Counted from the first letter of the stretch, positions 49,830 to 63,324 are shown. The stretch is DNA of 64,000 nt from Rostratula benghalensis (GCA_013399305.1 VXAI01000082.1:2876674-2940673), one strand, 5' to 3'. Numbers and translations are program-made. The notes: generated by a model not told the origin, from the letters alone.

Positions 49830-52800
49830 ATCTGTAGGTACCCATATAAATCAGATGTAGCCATTCTCTATGTTAACACCCATACTTAAGTTACATGTCA
49901 AGATTCAAGGCAAATTTTAAGTATACAAGTAGTCTCCTTTTCAATGTGGGTAGTCTTATAGAGTCAACAATGTCAAGTTGTGATCAGACATATTCTGACA
50001 TATTCAGACATAATCTTCTTAGAAATCAGTGTTTGAATATCACAACTAAGATCTTCAGCAAACGCTGAAAAACTAACAGGGTTAGGGTTTGTATGCCCCA
50101 AGGTAACTAGGTACTACATTATCCGAGCCTTAAATATAATCTAAAAATATTACTTTACTCTCTGGACAATGCCTATTATTTAGGTTCTCACACGAAAATT
50201 AAAATAATCAAGGGCTTCTGTAGCTTTTGCTGTGTTCTGTTTATCCAGTGTAGATATATCTAGAAAATTGCCTGAATGCCACAATTTATCTCCTTTTCAT
50301 TTTAGAAGTTAAAAACTCCAAGGTGATTAACCGTACAGTTCAGTTTTTAGCTCATTTACCACGTTTACCTTGCCATCAGTTCCATTGCTACTAAATGGAT
50401 CACTGGAAGCTGAGCTCAAACATCCCACAAAGAAAATAAGTCACCAAGGTTACAGCCAAGATTATTACTCCAAATTGTTTTCACTTTATAAAAATGTACT
50501 CTGTTTACTAAGAAACATTAAAGACTGGAGTAATACTTCCTTTTAATAATGCTGATTAGAATAAATTTGCAAACAAGTTTTTTACACCTATTATCAACAT
50601 GAATGTATTAACACTAAGAGGAAACAATTATTTTGCATGGCAAAAACAATTGGGCATTTATTCCTCAGTATTTTAAACTCTCTTTAATTTATGTGCATAT
50701 TTATTCAACATATGCATTTGAGTTTTGCTGCATGAGTTATTCAGGCACAGAACAAAAGGTACCAGTACTGCAATCACCTCTGCATAATTTCCTCTGTATC
50801 AGTCAATACTCTTTCCTCCAAGGAAGATTTACATTCCGGTCAAGGGTGGAGAGTCCCAAAGTAGGTGCAGTATTCCTATGTCTATTTGCCAGAAAAGGCA
50901 AAAACACAAAGCAGTGGTACATGAAGTAAATGCTAATTGTGCTATGAAGAAACAGAGAGGCAGATGGGTCAGGGTACCAGCAAGGCAAAGGACAGAAGCA
51001 AAGCAAGCAACACTACCCAGAGCCACAAGGAAGAAAGCCATTCTTTCCTGTACACAATCCATTACCTTTCAAAAAGATCCAGCACTGAATTCTGTAATCA
51101 ATGTGCTCGTTTTTTCAAGTGAAGACTGCTGCAATATCAGCTACTCATATTGTCTTCTATTTTTTTTTTTACCTTTCTAAAATATATTGCTTTGCACATA
51201 ATATAAAAACACACCACGGAAATGGTAGAAATCATTGCAAGCACACAGATCCACAAGGGATGTATGCTATGCAGAAACTGCTCGTTTTCAGCATTCTACT
51301 GCAATACAGAGATCTGTGTCTTTCTCTTTCATAATACCAAATGATGATTTTTGTTAACTATTACTGCACACAAGTACTAAATGGAGCTCAGTTTTTGATT
51401 TAAAGTACCTTTTAACAGGAATAATCAGAAAATTGAAAAATGTAGGACAGACCAACAAAAGCCACAGAAGCTGAATCTTCAACCTAAATTTAGTTGCAAG
51501 ATAATCACATCTGGGTATTCTTATTTAGAACTTACAATTTGTATATAATCAAGAACGCATGACCAAAAGTAAGTTAGATACAAGAATATTTTAAGTGTAT
51601 AAACAGGAAAAGTTCTTAACAAGTAAAAGTAGTTCTGTTTATTTTTGTAAAAACAGAAAGATGTGTCATTGACAAAATTATAAATAAAATATTGCATCAA
51701 AAGCAGAAGTTGCTGTTCATGTTTGCAGTGGAAACATGCTTATGAATCTCAAACTGAAAATTAAACTTCTAAAAAATAGTATGAAAATATACTTCTTACA
51801 CCACAAAATGAATCAGAAGGTTTTTTCATAGTGAGCAAAATTTTTATCAAGGGTTATTTATTTCACTATATTGCAAAACAAAAGCAAAGACCAACACCTT
51901 CCTGCCTTTTACTGAAAGCTTCCTCTGCAATTGTAAATTATCTCTGAATTCTGGAACAAACCAGAGTAAGTGTATACAGGCCCCTTGTAGTAGGTTTTCA
52001 AATGAGTATTCTGCACTGGGAATGAAATTACAGTTAATGCAATTAACTTCTGGTGTCACAGAAGCTGTTGTCCAAATCTTTTTTGCACAGACAAGCTCCT
52101 CCCTTCTTGATGTTTGTGCAAAGATGTGTCACACTTGAGATCTTTGACACAAATGACATTGTTCTTTACCAGACTGCAAGTTTATCTGAAGAGGATTTGG
52201 TTTGTTTATTCTCCCTTTTCCCCGCAGTTAGTTCATAAGTAACTTATTTATGCATTCTGCATCCCGATTATCAAAACAACATGCAATCTTGAAAACTTCC
52301 CCTAAACAACTCTAAATGCACCACAGCAAGTAGAGCAACTGCATTTATCACCAATCAAACCTTTACATGGGGTGTCCCATCTACTCTTCATGTGAGGAGG
52401 ATTTTCACTTTCACTGAAACTTTTTACAACCTTCTTTGGTGAAATATTTTTTTGTCCATTCTCTCCTCTCACCCTCATCTTTCTGTCTGAGGTTTCTGCT
52501 ACGGTCACTGCCTGCCAGGCCAACAGCACCTCATTGTTTCCTCCAGACTGATCTCCGTAACCCTCTATTACATCTCCTGCAACGCTAAGCCAAAAGGCCC
52601 AAAACAAGTTAACTGTGCTTTTTGAGGTTACCATAATACACTTAATATTACACTGAAAATATTAGTATCACGCAAATAAAATTCCAATAATATTCTATCT
52701 AGTCACATTATTTACTTTCTGCAGCCCAACTGGCATGAAAGTGTCCTTGACTTAAAGGGGGGGAGGACACACACGTGATAGCAAATGAGCACGTTTTTTT

Positions 52801-54640
52801 TGCTTGACCTTCAATTTCCAGTAATAGCTCCTAACACAGAGGACTTCCTGAGAACAGCTGTTGCTGATACGCTGCTTTGCCTCTTCAGGTTTAGTGGTTT
52901 GTTGATAGAAGCATTTACCAACTAGTAAAGCCAGCTGCCTATTTTGTAGATGAATGAAAAAAAAAAAACCAGGAGATAATTGTTGAAATGAAAAATGTAT
53001 ATACCTTCAAGAAGCAAATCTCTTTAACTACAGACAAGCAGTTTCCTGCATGACTAATTTCTTTTAAAAAAACAAAAACCTGATCTAAATAAACTCCGAA
53101 ACACCAAGAGCCATTATCCACCTTAAACTTTGAATGAAGGCCTGAGACCCTGCATATAGGGTGAGAGCACTATTTTCAGAGTTTCAGGCTGGGAGTATTT
53201 TACCTTAATGTTCTTGAAAGATTTTAACTTAAACTGCGAGAAAATCTTTCCTGCATGCTAAACCAATTGCAGCTCAGCTCACTGTTATCAGCTTATTTTT
53301 CTTCCTTACTCATAAACTTGTTGTGCACAGTGAAAATATTGTTTTATATACATACATAATAATGCGATAAATATTTAAACAGAAGATATGATAGACTGAA
53401 TCATAAAATATAGCATTTAAGATAAAAGCATCTTACTGATTAGTACAAGTATTTCTTGCTTTTTGATAGAGTCCAAAAATTCCAATTATATTCCAGCGCA
53501 TTAAATAATGCCTTGAGTTATTCAAGCAAAATTTTGCACAAAACTACTTTCATGTAGTTCAAATAAAAACAATTGCAGACTTCTGGTTCAAAGTATCTCT
53601 AAATAACTACAGCAAAATGTAGAATTCCTACAATGTTTTTGTATGCAAATCTTAAAAAAAAAAAAAAAAGTTGATTTAACGACTCTGCTGAATTCTTGGA
53701 TTGCATTAGCATCTCTCCAGGAAATATGCAGTGAAAATCCTGCATGTTTTTCTATTCACTATTGTCCATTTTCAGGTATATAATGTATATGCAAAGTTTT
53801 ATTTATATTTTTGTGATCTACTGCAGCTAAAATTAAGTTCTAATAAATAAGTGATATCTTTTAAAAACCCCATAGTTTTCCTATTTATGTACATCACTTC
53901 ATTCAAGCTTTCCAGGTTATTTATTCTAATCCTTCCAAACTCATATTGCACATGACAATGTATTATTGCCAACAATTTCTACTGAATTGAAATTAATTAT
54001 AGTTAATTTTGTTTTCATTTTACTAAGGCAGACAGCATTCTCTCAACTTTCAGCATCTTACAATCAAGCAGAGAGATATTCAAGCTTGCTTATCTCCTTT
54101 GTCTTTAGTGCTGATAATGGAAAAGTAAGTCCTCCTTTCAATCAGCTGTTTGTTACACGCTTTTTTTTACCATTATTATCTCTTGTACCCTTCCCTCCCC
54201 CTCTTTTTCTTCCCTTTCATTTCAGCTTGAATGGAACCATTCATTTAGGATTTCTGTAAAATAAGCACTACATTTATATTAGTAATGAAGTTAAGTGAGC
54301 ATACTCTATTAAAATCTCTGAGTAGCTCTATGAACTGCCACTGAACATATGTAGCTCCACTGTGAGATGTACCTAACCAGGATACAAAGTGGTGTTTGTA
54401 ACTCATTAGCAGATATGAATAAGATGATTATGCATATTTTTGGCATATTTGTGAATACAGAATCATTTCAGAATGAAGCTATAAAATTTGAGCTAGAAAT
54501 TAGAATGGATCATTGACTTGAAATACAGGATTTAAACAAGCTGCCCGAGACATCGAAGATTTTGTTAGAATTAGTTCTTAGGTAGTAAAAACTACTCTAT
54601 GATTAACTTTGTATTACTCAAATTTCACTCCTGAGAAATG
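49830..54640. other. non-coding stretch, one unassigned cysteine-bearing open frame
   Basis: No recognised gene. A minus-strand frame of 110 codons (52302-52634) starts with a hydrophobic segment (NLFWAFWLSVAGDV) and ends with a cysteine cluster (CSCSTCC). I cannot place it in any family, and no flanking splice signals make it an exon. 50800-51060 has overlapping short frames on both strands without family resemblance. An A tract lies at about 53654-53669. Confidence 0.5.
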
Positions 54641-54654
54641 AAAACCCATCAAGG

Positions 54655-55900
54655 GGAGTTTCTAAGGCTTTCCTGATTTTTAGTCTGGCACTATTCAGTG
54701 TTTACAAAAATGATCTATGTAATGAAACAAAGCTACAAATGAATTGTAGTTTGCAATACATGGCTTACCATGGAAGTTAGGATTTCTGGAAGAAGATTTT
54801 CATGGTAAGTTAGAGAAACAGCATGAAAACAATAAGAAGCAATTTAACTAAGGGAAACATATGCATAAGGCAGCAGAGTCTCATGAATAAATACATTGGT
54901 AACAGTACTGAAAAATAACTGTCTGCGGAATTATAAGTCACCAATTGAAAGAAATTAAAAAAAAATTATGGTCTTAAAAAAAGAAAAAGGGAAAAAAAGA
55001 GAAGGGTGTACTATTATATAGGACCCATTAGCAGCAGTATCTGATGAAATGCAGTAAAGCCAGTGTACTCATCACTTACCAGACTTCCTCTGGAGTACTG
55101 AATATCATACTTTAAAGGAAAATTTAAAGAAATTTCAGATTGTTTTCTAATAGAGGACCAAAACAGACAGATTAGAAACCTTTCCAAAAGACTAAGTGAT
55201 AGAACGAGTGATGCATAAGGAACTCAACAGTTATTCATTCACTCAGTCTATTTACCCTGAAAATAAAACAAAACTCAAGCAACTTCANATACTGTGTGTA
55301 TATATATAAAAAAATCTTTTAAATTATAATTTTAGATGAGCACTGGGGGATATTTATGTAGACTGTAAGTACCCTTTGTTGGTCGTTTTCAAGAATAGGT
55401 GGACTAATACTGGTTATGGTCATTATCCCTATTTTAGCAAAAAACACTTTGCCAACAGCACAGTGCTTTAAAGAAACAGTCTGCTTCTGTACTCAGGTGC
55501 TTTGACTACAACGGTCACACTGCAAATACATTCAGTTCATATCTATACAGCCCCAGATGACCTTACTCATTTACTGCTTCCAGGTGCTTTGTGCTACACA
55601 AATTTTCTTCTGAAAGAGACTGGAAAAGAATGAAGAAAAGCAACTGTCTTCAAAGCACTGTAAGCAAGTGCCAACACCTTATGCAAAAAAATAAAATAAA
55701 AAAAAAATGCTCACAGTGTGATATAAAAGGAAAATATTGTGAGCCAAGGCTACTCTTTCTGCAGATTCAAAGGCATGTGAAGAGAATCAAATCAGTGCAT
55801 CTGGATGTGAATAGGAGAGAAAAAGAACTGCAAAAATGGAAGGAACCAGAATAGCTTGGAACAGTCTGCCTCAAGAAGTGATCACAAAGGGAAAAGTGGC
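54655..55900 (+). mobile_element. very degraded ancient CR1-type LINE, ORF2 C-terminal half
   Basis: Five blocks occur in CR1 order on one strand. About 54690: ALFSVYKNDL (family FNVFINDL). About 54820-54870: DNA close to 'aacaggaagaaattcaacaa...ggcaa', followed by 'ctgtctgcggaa' (family 'ctctgcggagaaggac'). About 55086: LEY then SYFKGKFKEISD (family LEYCVQFWxPxxKRDIE). About 55795: VHLDVNRRE (family FRLDIRRxFF). About 55858: AWNSLPQEV (family HWNRLPREV). Spacing is stretched by A-rich and other inserted sequence, and every frame is interrupted. This is older than the other CR1 copies in the window and might instead be an L3-like relative. It could be missed by default masking. The edges are approximate. 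Confidence 0.65.
55288..55288. other. single undetermined base
   Basis: One N in otherwise called sequence, next to an A-rich then (TA)n patch. It is a local base-call ambiguity. Confidence 1.
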
Positions 55901-55904
55901 AGAC

Positions 55905-58900
55905 AGTAACAGCCATAACCATTCTCTTCTGCCTGGAATAATCATCACATACCCCTATTTCAGCATAGGCACTAATTACAATAATGAAGCTGCAGCACAT
56001 CTCCACCACCACTCAGTGGCAGGATATGTTTGCTTTCCTCACCCTGGTCTGTCTCACACAGTGGGCTCAGAGTTGTTATCAACACCACTGCGCTTCTGAG
56101 TCACCAGACTGCCTGAACTAGTGTAGAGCAAAGTATAATGTGAAATTACAACTCAAGAAGCTTTTAAATAAACTTTGCTCATGATGTTGCTATAAAAGAA
56201 CTGGCAAGTATTCCCCTCAGTTAACTGTTGGTGAAACCATATGTAAACCAATGTGTTGATAAACTAGGGGAATGACAGGATCTATCCTTAATTAGTGAAC
56301 CTCAATGAAGCAGAATCCCCTTTTAAGAAACTAAGACCTGTTTTAGCTCACAACTACTATTGTCACTCATACACAAACATCCTTCATCTTCAAGAATGGA
56401 AAGCTCTATTAAAGTTGTTCTTCTAGAAGAACAGATGCTACTCATTAACTGTATGAACAGTTATTAATCACATAACATTAGAAAGCTTTTCAGATAATTT
56501 ATACATTACCCCCTGAAAAAGACCAAAGTGAAAACACCTTTATCATTGACCACAGCAACAAGATCAAAAATATTTTCTTCAAGGGTTTGAAGAAAAATCA
56601 GATTAATTTCTTATGCAATAAAGACCATCATACACATCCACACCTGACATTTTCGGAATTGTTTGTCATTTTAGGAACTGCAGCGTAGATCTCTATTTCT
56701 TTCAAAACATGCTGGGAAGACTCTGGCTGATACAGAATGCCTGTGGCAAGATTAATTACCAACACAGAGAAAAGCTGCTGCCATGCTGCCCCTTCTTCAG
56801 TCTCTCTACTGATTCCTCTAAGTTTCAGGCTCATTTGAAAATGTTTATTCTTACATAGAACATTCTCCAGAGCTATGACCTTCGAGGAAACATGGGGCCC
56901 CTTCTACTTTCCATTGACAGTCTATGTTCTCTACACCTTGGCCTATTAATTATCCAAAAACAAAGAAGTTGGCAGATATCAGAGTCTTTGTAAATTCTGC
57001 CTTCTGGGGACTGCTGACTTAGACATCCAGCAGCCTGCTTTATATCTAAGATAAAATAAAACTGGGGGATTTTCTGCAAGCTTTCAAGTACATCCAAAAA
57101 TATTCTTCTGCCCTGCCTGCATCCCTCTCCCTGCACTAAACATTTTGCACATCATTACCAAAAACATTTTGGCAAGACATTTATTATACTTTGATATACA
57201 GGCAAGGTTAAAAAATATAATCTGAAGTAGACAATATCGCTTCACTTCTACTCTGAGTAACTGGACTCCAAAGAACACTACCATCAAAAGCAGAAAATGC
57301 AAGAGCAAATGCTAGTAAAGTCATTATAATCATGATGGCACATAGACCAAAAATGTTCTAGCAGTGATGTACATATTTGAAAATTATAGACATAATGTAG
57401 ACAGATTATTTCAATATTTGGTCTTTGGACTGTAACCCAATAACAATCAGCTTGAAATGAAAGCAAGAAGAGAAACCCATTAATTGCTGAAATCATTAAT
57501 GGCAACTTAAAACACAGACCAGCATTTCTGGTCAGCACTTTAATAAAAAAAAAAAAAAAGGTATTTTCTTTTTTCTTTATATTTTCATTCCTTTTCTTCT
57601 TTGTCCCATGGCACGTCCTTGCTTTAACTGCTCCTACACTGTTTTTTTCTTTCACCTATATGTTCTGCTCTCAGTCGTTTCACAGCTCTGTTCCAAGACC
57701 CAGTAACATCATTTCCAGGAAAGACTGTTTTTAAACAAGCTGAAGTCAACCAGCGAACAGCCGTATGGTTGGTTTTTTACTTCCATTAGTTAATTGGACT
57801 GTTTTTCTAAATACAAGCCTTTTTTATAACTACGATGATGAAAGTGCTGCCTGAAAGCAACAGTTGCCTCAAAGGAACAATTTTGCTAAGTTATCTAGGA
57901 ACAGCCAGTGCTCATTTCCCAGAAATTCACATAACTAGATTACAGGTCCCTCCACATATCTGCCAGTTATACATAAAACATACTGCAAATATTTGGGACA
58001 ACCACTATTTATTCAACTGGGCAGTTGAAGATTAAATATATATATATATAAAATATGCATATAAAAGCACAACAAAGCTTGAATGTAGAAATGTAAAATC
58101 AATAGACAAAAGCAGTTACAAAGTGTTTAAATCTTACAAGAGTATAACAAGGACAAAAGGTCAGATGCAGCACAAGACAGAAAAGGCAAAACTGCCTGCA
58201 CCAGGTAAGAGCCAGTGAGTCACCCAGCCAGAGTGAAAAATAAAGATTCTAGGCACCACTGAAATTTCGCTAGCTTTTTCTTCAAGTCTCCAACAAATAA
58301 ACTCTACACCATCCTGAAAGCTACTCTAATCATATATTCAGGGGGTCTTCTTGCCTAAAAACCCTTAATGAATTGAGTTGGTCTTAAGGCATCAACTAGC
58401 TGGGTTTGGAATCATTAGCTTTCCATCACATAATCACAGGATTTTGTATATTATTAGAATTAATCAGCAAGCACATGAGAAAGAACAAAAATAATTCATT
58501 TCATGCTTAACTATATGCTGATTATGGTTTTCAACAACTGCAAGTTAGAACTTTTTTGAACTTTTAAAACATACAGACAATAATTAACATCAATCCAAGA
58601 ATGTCTTCAATTTGAAAACCTTTAAACAGTTACTGAATCTGAATCTTATTCAGTATAAAGGAAAATAAAATGGTTTATAGGCGTGTTTTAAAAAGTTCAG
58701 TTAAATTAAAACAAAGATAAAATAAAACAGGCACTCTTCAGGACATCAGCTTCTCTGCATTTTCTGAATACCAAATATTGTACGTGACCATAACTGTGAA
58801 AGTGAAAAGGATGGTTTTACTGTCCATTATCATACCCTTAATCTCATCTCTAATCCATCTATCTGAGAAACATGAAAACTTGCAGATTTTTCAACATCTT

Positions 58901-59900
58901 GAATTACTGAACTTCAGACAACATTTCTGACTACTGACAGGAAAAACCCATATATCAGGCAGCCCCACATCTCCCAGAACTACTCATCTTCCAAGCATTC
59001 AAGGCCTCAGTCTGATATCTTGATTGAGACATCTACAGAAATGGGTTGCTGTAAGAAAGCTGTGAGGTAGTCTGTGGAGCAAAGTCACACAAGACAAAGG
59101 TAAAACTGGCTTCACAGAATTGTTGAAACAAGGAGTGCCATTCAATAAGAAAAAAAATAAAAATCCAAACACAACAAAAAGCCACCAACACAGTACAGTA
59201 TAGAAACCTAAAAAAATTAACAGGCAACAGGTAAAGGATGGCAAGTCAACAACATTACAAATCTATTTCAGAAAGCAGCAGAGGCCAACTTTTCCTCTCC
59301 TGACTGACACCTGCCAGCAAAGGCTTTTTGGGTATCTTACTCCAGGCAGTAAGCATACTAATGCTCAGCTTAGTAGATCATTAAATCCAAGATGTCTTTT
59401 GCATTTGTTAGCCAATAAATAAGCACATTATACTCTAATGTTTTGCATCTCCTGCTCACAAATTCTGTTTTCAGATACATTCAGCTACACACAAAATGAC
59501 TCCAAAAGAGAGGGTAACAAAGCCAAATTTCCAAAAGAATTAAGGAGATTAAAGCATTCAATTTTTCAAAACAGATTTTAAACCTAATTGAACTAAAAAT
59601 GATTCATAAGTTGTTGGGTATTTTTTTAATATCTACCCAGTTTGTACTATACTTCTTACACATCTAACTTGGGAAATTTTGTCCTAAGCTCAATGTTGTT
59701 CAGTAATCAACAGAAGGCCACCACAGGAATCTAAAAATAAATACATGACTAGATCTACCTGTGAATAAGGTCACAATAATTGTGTTATTGAATCCTGCAG
59801 ACACTGAGAATTTGTCTTCTATCACTGGTTTCAGAGGAAGTAATCAAAATATGCATGTTAAATAAATGGATGTTCGGAGGTCTAGAGTGTAGAGTCACTA
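55905..59900. other. non-coding stretch, no gene supported
   Basis: No gene or recognisable element. It has an A run at about 57545-57559 and an (AT)7 at 58036-58050. A splice-donor-like 'caccaggtaaga' near 58200 has no convincing exon before it. Open frames of up to 123 codons on the minus strand are driven by the complement of A tracts. Confidence 0.55.
58036..58050. repeat. (AT)7 microsatellite
   Basis: Fifteen alternating A and T bases in an AT-rich setting; simple repeat. Confidence 0.9.
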
Positions 59901-59901
59901 T

Positions 59902-60484
59902 GAACAGGGTTCTAATTGACAAGCAGCTGAATATCAGCCAGCAGTATGCCCAGGTGGCCAAGAAAGCCAGTGGCATCCTGTCTTGTATAAGACATAGTGT
60001 GACCAGCAGGAGGAGGGAGCTGATTGTCCCCCTGTACTCAGCACTGGTGAGTATTGAGTATTATGTCCAGTTCTGGGCACCTCAATACAAGAGAGATATC
60101 AAGGTGCTGGAGAAAGTGCAGAGGAGGGCAACAAAGCTGGTGAGGAGCCTGGAGAACAACTCTTATGAAGAGCATTTGAAGGAGCTAGTACTGTTTGGTT
60201 TGAGGAAGAGGAGGCTGAGGGGAGACCTCATCACTCTCTACAACTACTTGAAAAGACATTGTAGAGAGGTTGGTGCTGGTCTCTTTTCACAGGTAATTAG
60301 TGATAGGACAAGAGGGAATGACTTCAAGCTGCAACAGTGTAGGTTTAGGCTGAACATTAGGAAAGAATTTTTCACAGAAAGAGTGGTCAGACCCTGGAAT
60401 AGGCTGCCCAGGGAGGGGGTTGAGTCCCCGTCCCTGAATGTGTTTAAGAGTCGTTTAGATGTGCTGTTGGGGGATATGGTGTAG
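59902..60484 (+). pseudogene. CR1 ORF2 (pol) C-terminal fragment, frame still open
   Basis: About 194 codons remain open from the element's truncation point to the natural stop. An in-frame ATG at 59855 lies in the flank, so no real start exists. Blocks in order: [27 protein letters not shown]-type [97 protein letters not shown] and the closing [14 protein letters not shown]. Compared with the family, two residues are missing in frame near [12 protein letters not shown] (family [14 protein letters not shown]). The endonuclease and the catalytic polymerase core are absent, so it cannot retrotranspose. The open frame reflects modest age, not function. Confidence 0.88.
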
Positions 60485-60569
60485 GGGAGAACATTGTAGA
60501 ACAGGGCTGATGATTGGACTCGATGGTCCCATGAGTCTTTTCCAACCTGAAATATTCTATGATTCTATT
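59902..60569 (+). mobile_element. CR1 LINE, 5'-truncated, 3' end intact
   Basis: This element covers the last part of ORF2, the short 3' UTR ('gattggactcgatggtccca', 'gagtcttttccaacctgaaa') and the terminal 'attctatgattctat'. It is truncated at the 5' side within the reverse-transcriptase C-terminal region, the usual product of incomplete target-primed reverse transcription. It is the best-preserved CR1 in the window. Family type differs from the copies at 48681 and 49336: the C-terminus reads like [24 protein letters not shown] rather than their forms. No clear target-site duplication is visible. Confidence 0.92.
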
Positions 60570-63190
60570 ACAGCATTGCCTTAATGACTAAACAGAGGAG
60601 AGTAGAATATAATCTTCCATGTTTAAGAAGTCTTAAAATCAACTAAAATTGCTGGTTAAAGACTCAAATAATACCTAGTCCTTCTCTTTCCTGGGGGAAG
60701 GAAATGTATTTTGTGAGAGTAAGTACAGCTTGCTAAGTTTGAGGACCCTGGCCCTATCTGAAAGAGAACAATACTACAAGTAGCAGGAAACCTTTCTAGC
60801 ACTTTCACATTTCACTTTGAAATTACAATTAACTATACCACGATGCCATCTGGCAACTGCACTCACAGTGTTGATTTGAATGTTTTAGATGAGGGCTGAG
60901 GACAAATTTGGGAAACACTACAGCAATTCTTTATTTCTTTAGTCTGGAACACTCCCCCATTCATCTAGGACTGGGCACCTACCAGTTTTGTTGAGGGTTT
61001 TATCTCTTTTTTTTCTGGATGTTTTCTGCTGTCTAAACCTGCAAGCATAATTAAATCTTTTTATAACTTCCAATTTATGTTATTCTAATGATCTCACTTC
61101 ATATCCACTTCTCCAGAGAGTTAGTGTTTCCCTGAAGTCATGAATAAATAAGGTTCTTTTACACCTACTAGTTTACGACAGGTTTATGCATTATCATACT
61201 TCTGCAAAATAACAGTTTATGCTGCACACTTCTTTTTCCTTCATGCTGAAGGAGCATCTACATTATCAGCCATTTTATAAACCCTGGCTTGAATAAAGGC
61301 TAAAGGAACAAAATATTGTGTAGCATCCTTGGCAGGAAGAAAAAGGGCAGGCACAGAATGCAAAGCCTCAGATAGTTCTATTCATTATACATGAAGCACT
61401 TAGTCTTGCTCACTGTGCTAAGTCTGAATCCTGAGTTATACATATTCTTTTTCATTTTTTAATTTATTTTCTCTCTTGCATTTAAAAATATGAAAAGGCA
61501 AGAAAATCATTGTAATGGCAAAGCAAGTGAATCTAGAAACCACTTCACTACCAAGCAAGCGGTAATGTCCATTGATGCACAAAGGAGTACCACAGGACAG
61601 AAATGCCTCCTAGAATCCTAAATCAGTATTTTCTTTTCCATTTTAGAACAGGAAAAATACCTCATGTACTACAAACCCAAATCACTTTTCTTCTTTCTTT
61701 GCAGCAGCCATCCAGTTACAGTATTATCTTTTATGTGCTGACTACAGATATTTTACTTCATTTTTTCACTCCAGATGTTACTCTAACAGAAAAGATGGTT
61801 ACCCAGTTTGGGATTCTGATGCTTATTTATTTTGAGTAATCTTTCTTCTGATATGTTCACAGCTCAGAGTGAACATAAGCTTAGATGACAGATAAGTAGA
61901 AATACTTCTTACATTTGTATCGGTAGCAAAACAATAAATATGTTTTTGTCAGTATATGGTCTTTGCTGAACAGTTTATCAAGAAAAAGGGACTTGAAAAT
62001 GTAGTCTTGTAATATTTGGACAAACTTTCTTAAATACACAACGGAAACTGCACACTGTAACATCTAGTATTATTTCTAGCGAAGTGTTTTCCCAATATTT
62101 CTCAGTATTTAGCTGTTTTGCTCTACACTAACATTCTCACAATTATTTTCTCGTTTTAATATCTAAATTAGAGCCTGTAGTTGCAGACTGCATCTTAGTG
62201 TGACATTATGAATTTCAGATTTAATCTGTCATATCATTATCCTGTCTCACACAGTTGTAAAGTATGATGCAACTGCAGCTAGTGTCAGCTTTGACTCACC
62301 AGGAAGACGGTCAGCAAACTGGACTGTCAAAATATTCAATATTTCCTGCTTCATTGAGTACCAACAGTAAAAGCATACAGCCTTCAAGATCCTGAAGGCT
62401 ACTCAGTGTCCAAATGTCAAATAATCTTGTCAAATACTGGGGACCTGACACTCTCTAACTTCAGTAAATTCTCAGACTTTTCTTTGCAGTTCCCCACCCA
62501 TGAAGTGGAAATGGTTTTCCTACAAAGGCACCTAGAAAAGAGCAACACACTCATGCTTGGTGCTAACACTTTTTCGGTTACCATCTTTGTCTGAAATAGC
62601 ATACTGGATAGCTCAAGTGGATAAATCTGTTGTCCTGGTTTCAGTTGGGAAGCTCCTCTACATGTATCTAAGTTTTGTCTTTCCCAAAGTACCACATATA
62701 ACTTCCTTTGTTTGACTTTTAATACAGAATCTACAAATAATTTAAATCTGTTCAAATTTATCAGTTATAAATTGTTATAAAAGTTATAAAGTTATAAAGT
62801 GGAATTTTGCCTGGTTTATACGGCCTCTGAACTTTTTCCAAGTGCCTTTATCTCAAAAAGTATTTAAGCACCGTTCAAATTATATACTATGCATGACGCT
62901 GTTCTATCAAAAATGCATTATTAATATTATTCATAGTAGTTCTCATATTAATTTTCATAAGAAGAAAACTTAAACCAGTGTAAAAATAATTAATTTATTT
63001 AAATTATGGGTAAGATATAAAGGAACATTAGATTTCCTTAAATATATATACTCCCATAAAATACTGCCTGAAATAAAGAGTACAAGTCTTTTGGTTAATG
63101 AGTTTAATAAACTGCATTCTTAAAGACGGCGAGTATTATGGTACCACAAGGTGCATACTTTAGATATTGTCATCTGATCACAGATAGCTG
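60570..63190. other. non-coding stretch with two acceptor-like sites
   Basis: No gene is recognised. Pyrimidine tracts ending in CAG occur at about 61704 and 62489. The second opens into 34 codons ending in TGA at 62594, a possible but unproven terminal exon. The rest is AT-rich and unremarkable, with a small tandem repeat at 62764-62798. Confidence 0.55.
62764..62798. repeat. GTTATAAA tandem repeat, four copies
   Basis: GTTATAAA occurs at 62764, 62774, 62783 and 62791, with 0-2 base spacers. This is a small minisatellite-like slippage repeat. Confidence 0.9.
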
Positions 63191-63191
63191 G

Positions 63192-63288
63192 TCAGGTCTT
63201 TTCTTATCCCTGAGCATGGAAAAGGGATTGGACTGGATTATCTTTAAATATCCCTTCCAACCCAAACTATTCTACAGTTTTATGATTT
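63192..63288 (+). mobile_element. CR1 3'-tail fragment
   Basis: 'ggattggactggattatctt' followed by 'aaatatcccttccaaccc' and 'aaactattctacagttttat' matches the CR1 3' UTR and terminal repeat, with a few substitutions. The upstream ~40 bp ('cttatccctgagcatgg') match the usual 'cctgcccatgg' portion. Only about 95 bp of the element are present, so it is a short, severely 5'-truncated insertion. Confidence 0.8.
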
Positions 63289-63324
63289 CTCCAGCTATAT
63301 TAACATTACAGCTGTCTTAATTTA

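Noticed and set aside
57284..57655. 123-codon minus frame with basic N-terminus
   Set aside because: Its length comes from the complement of an A run (poly-Phe) and AT-rich DNA; no domain is visible.
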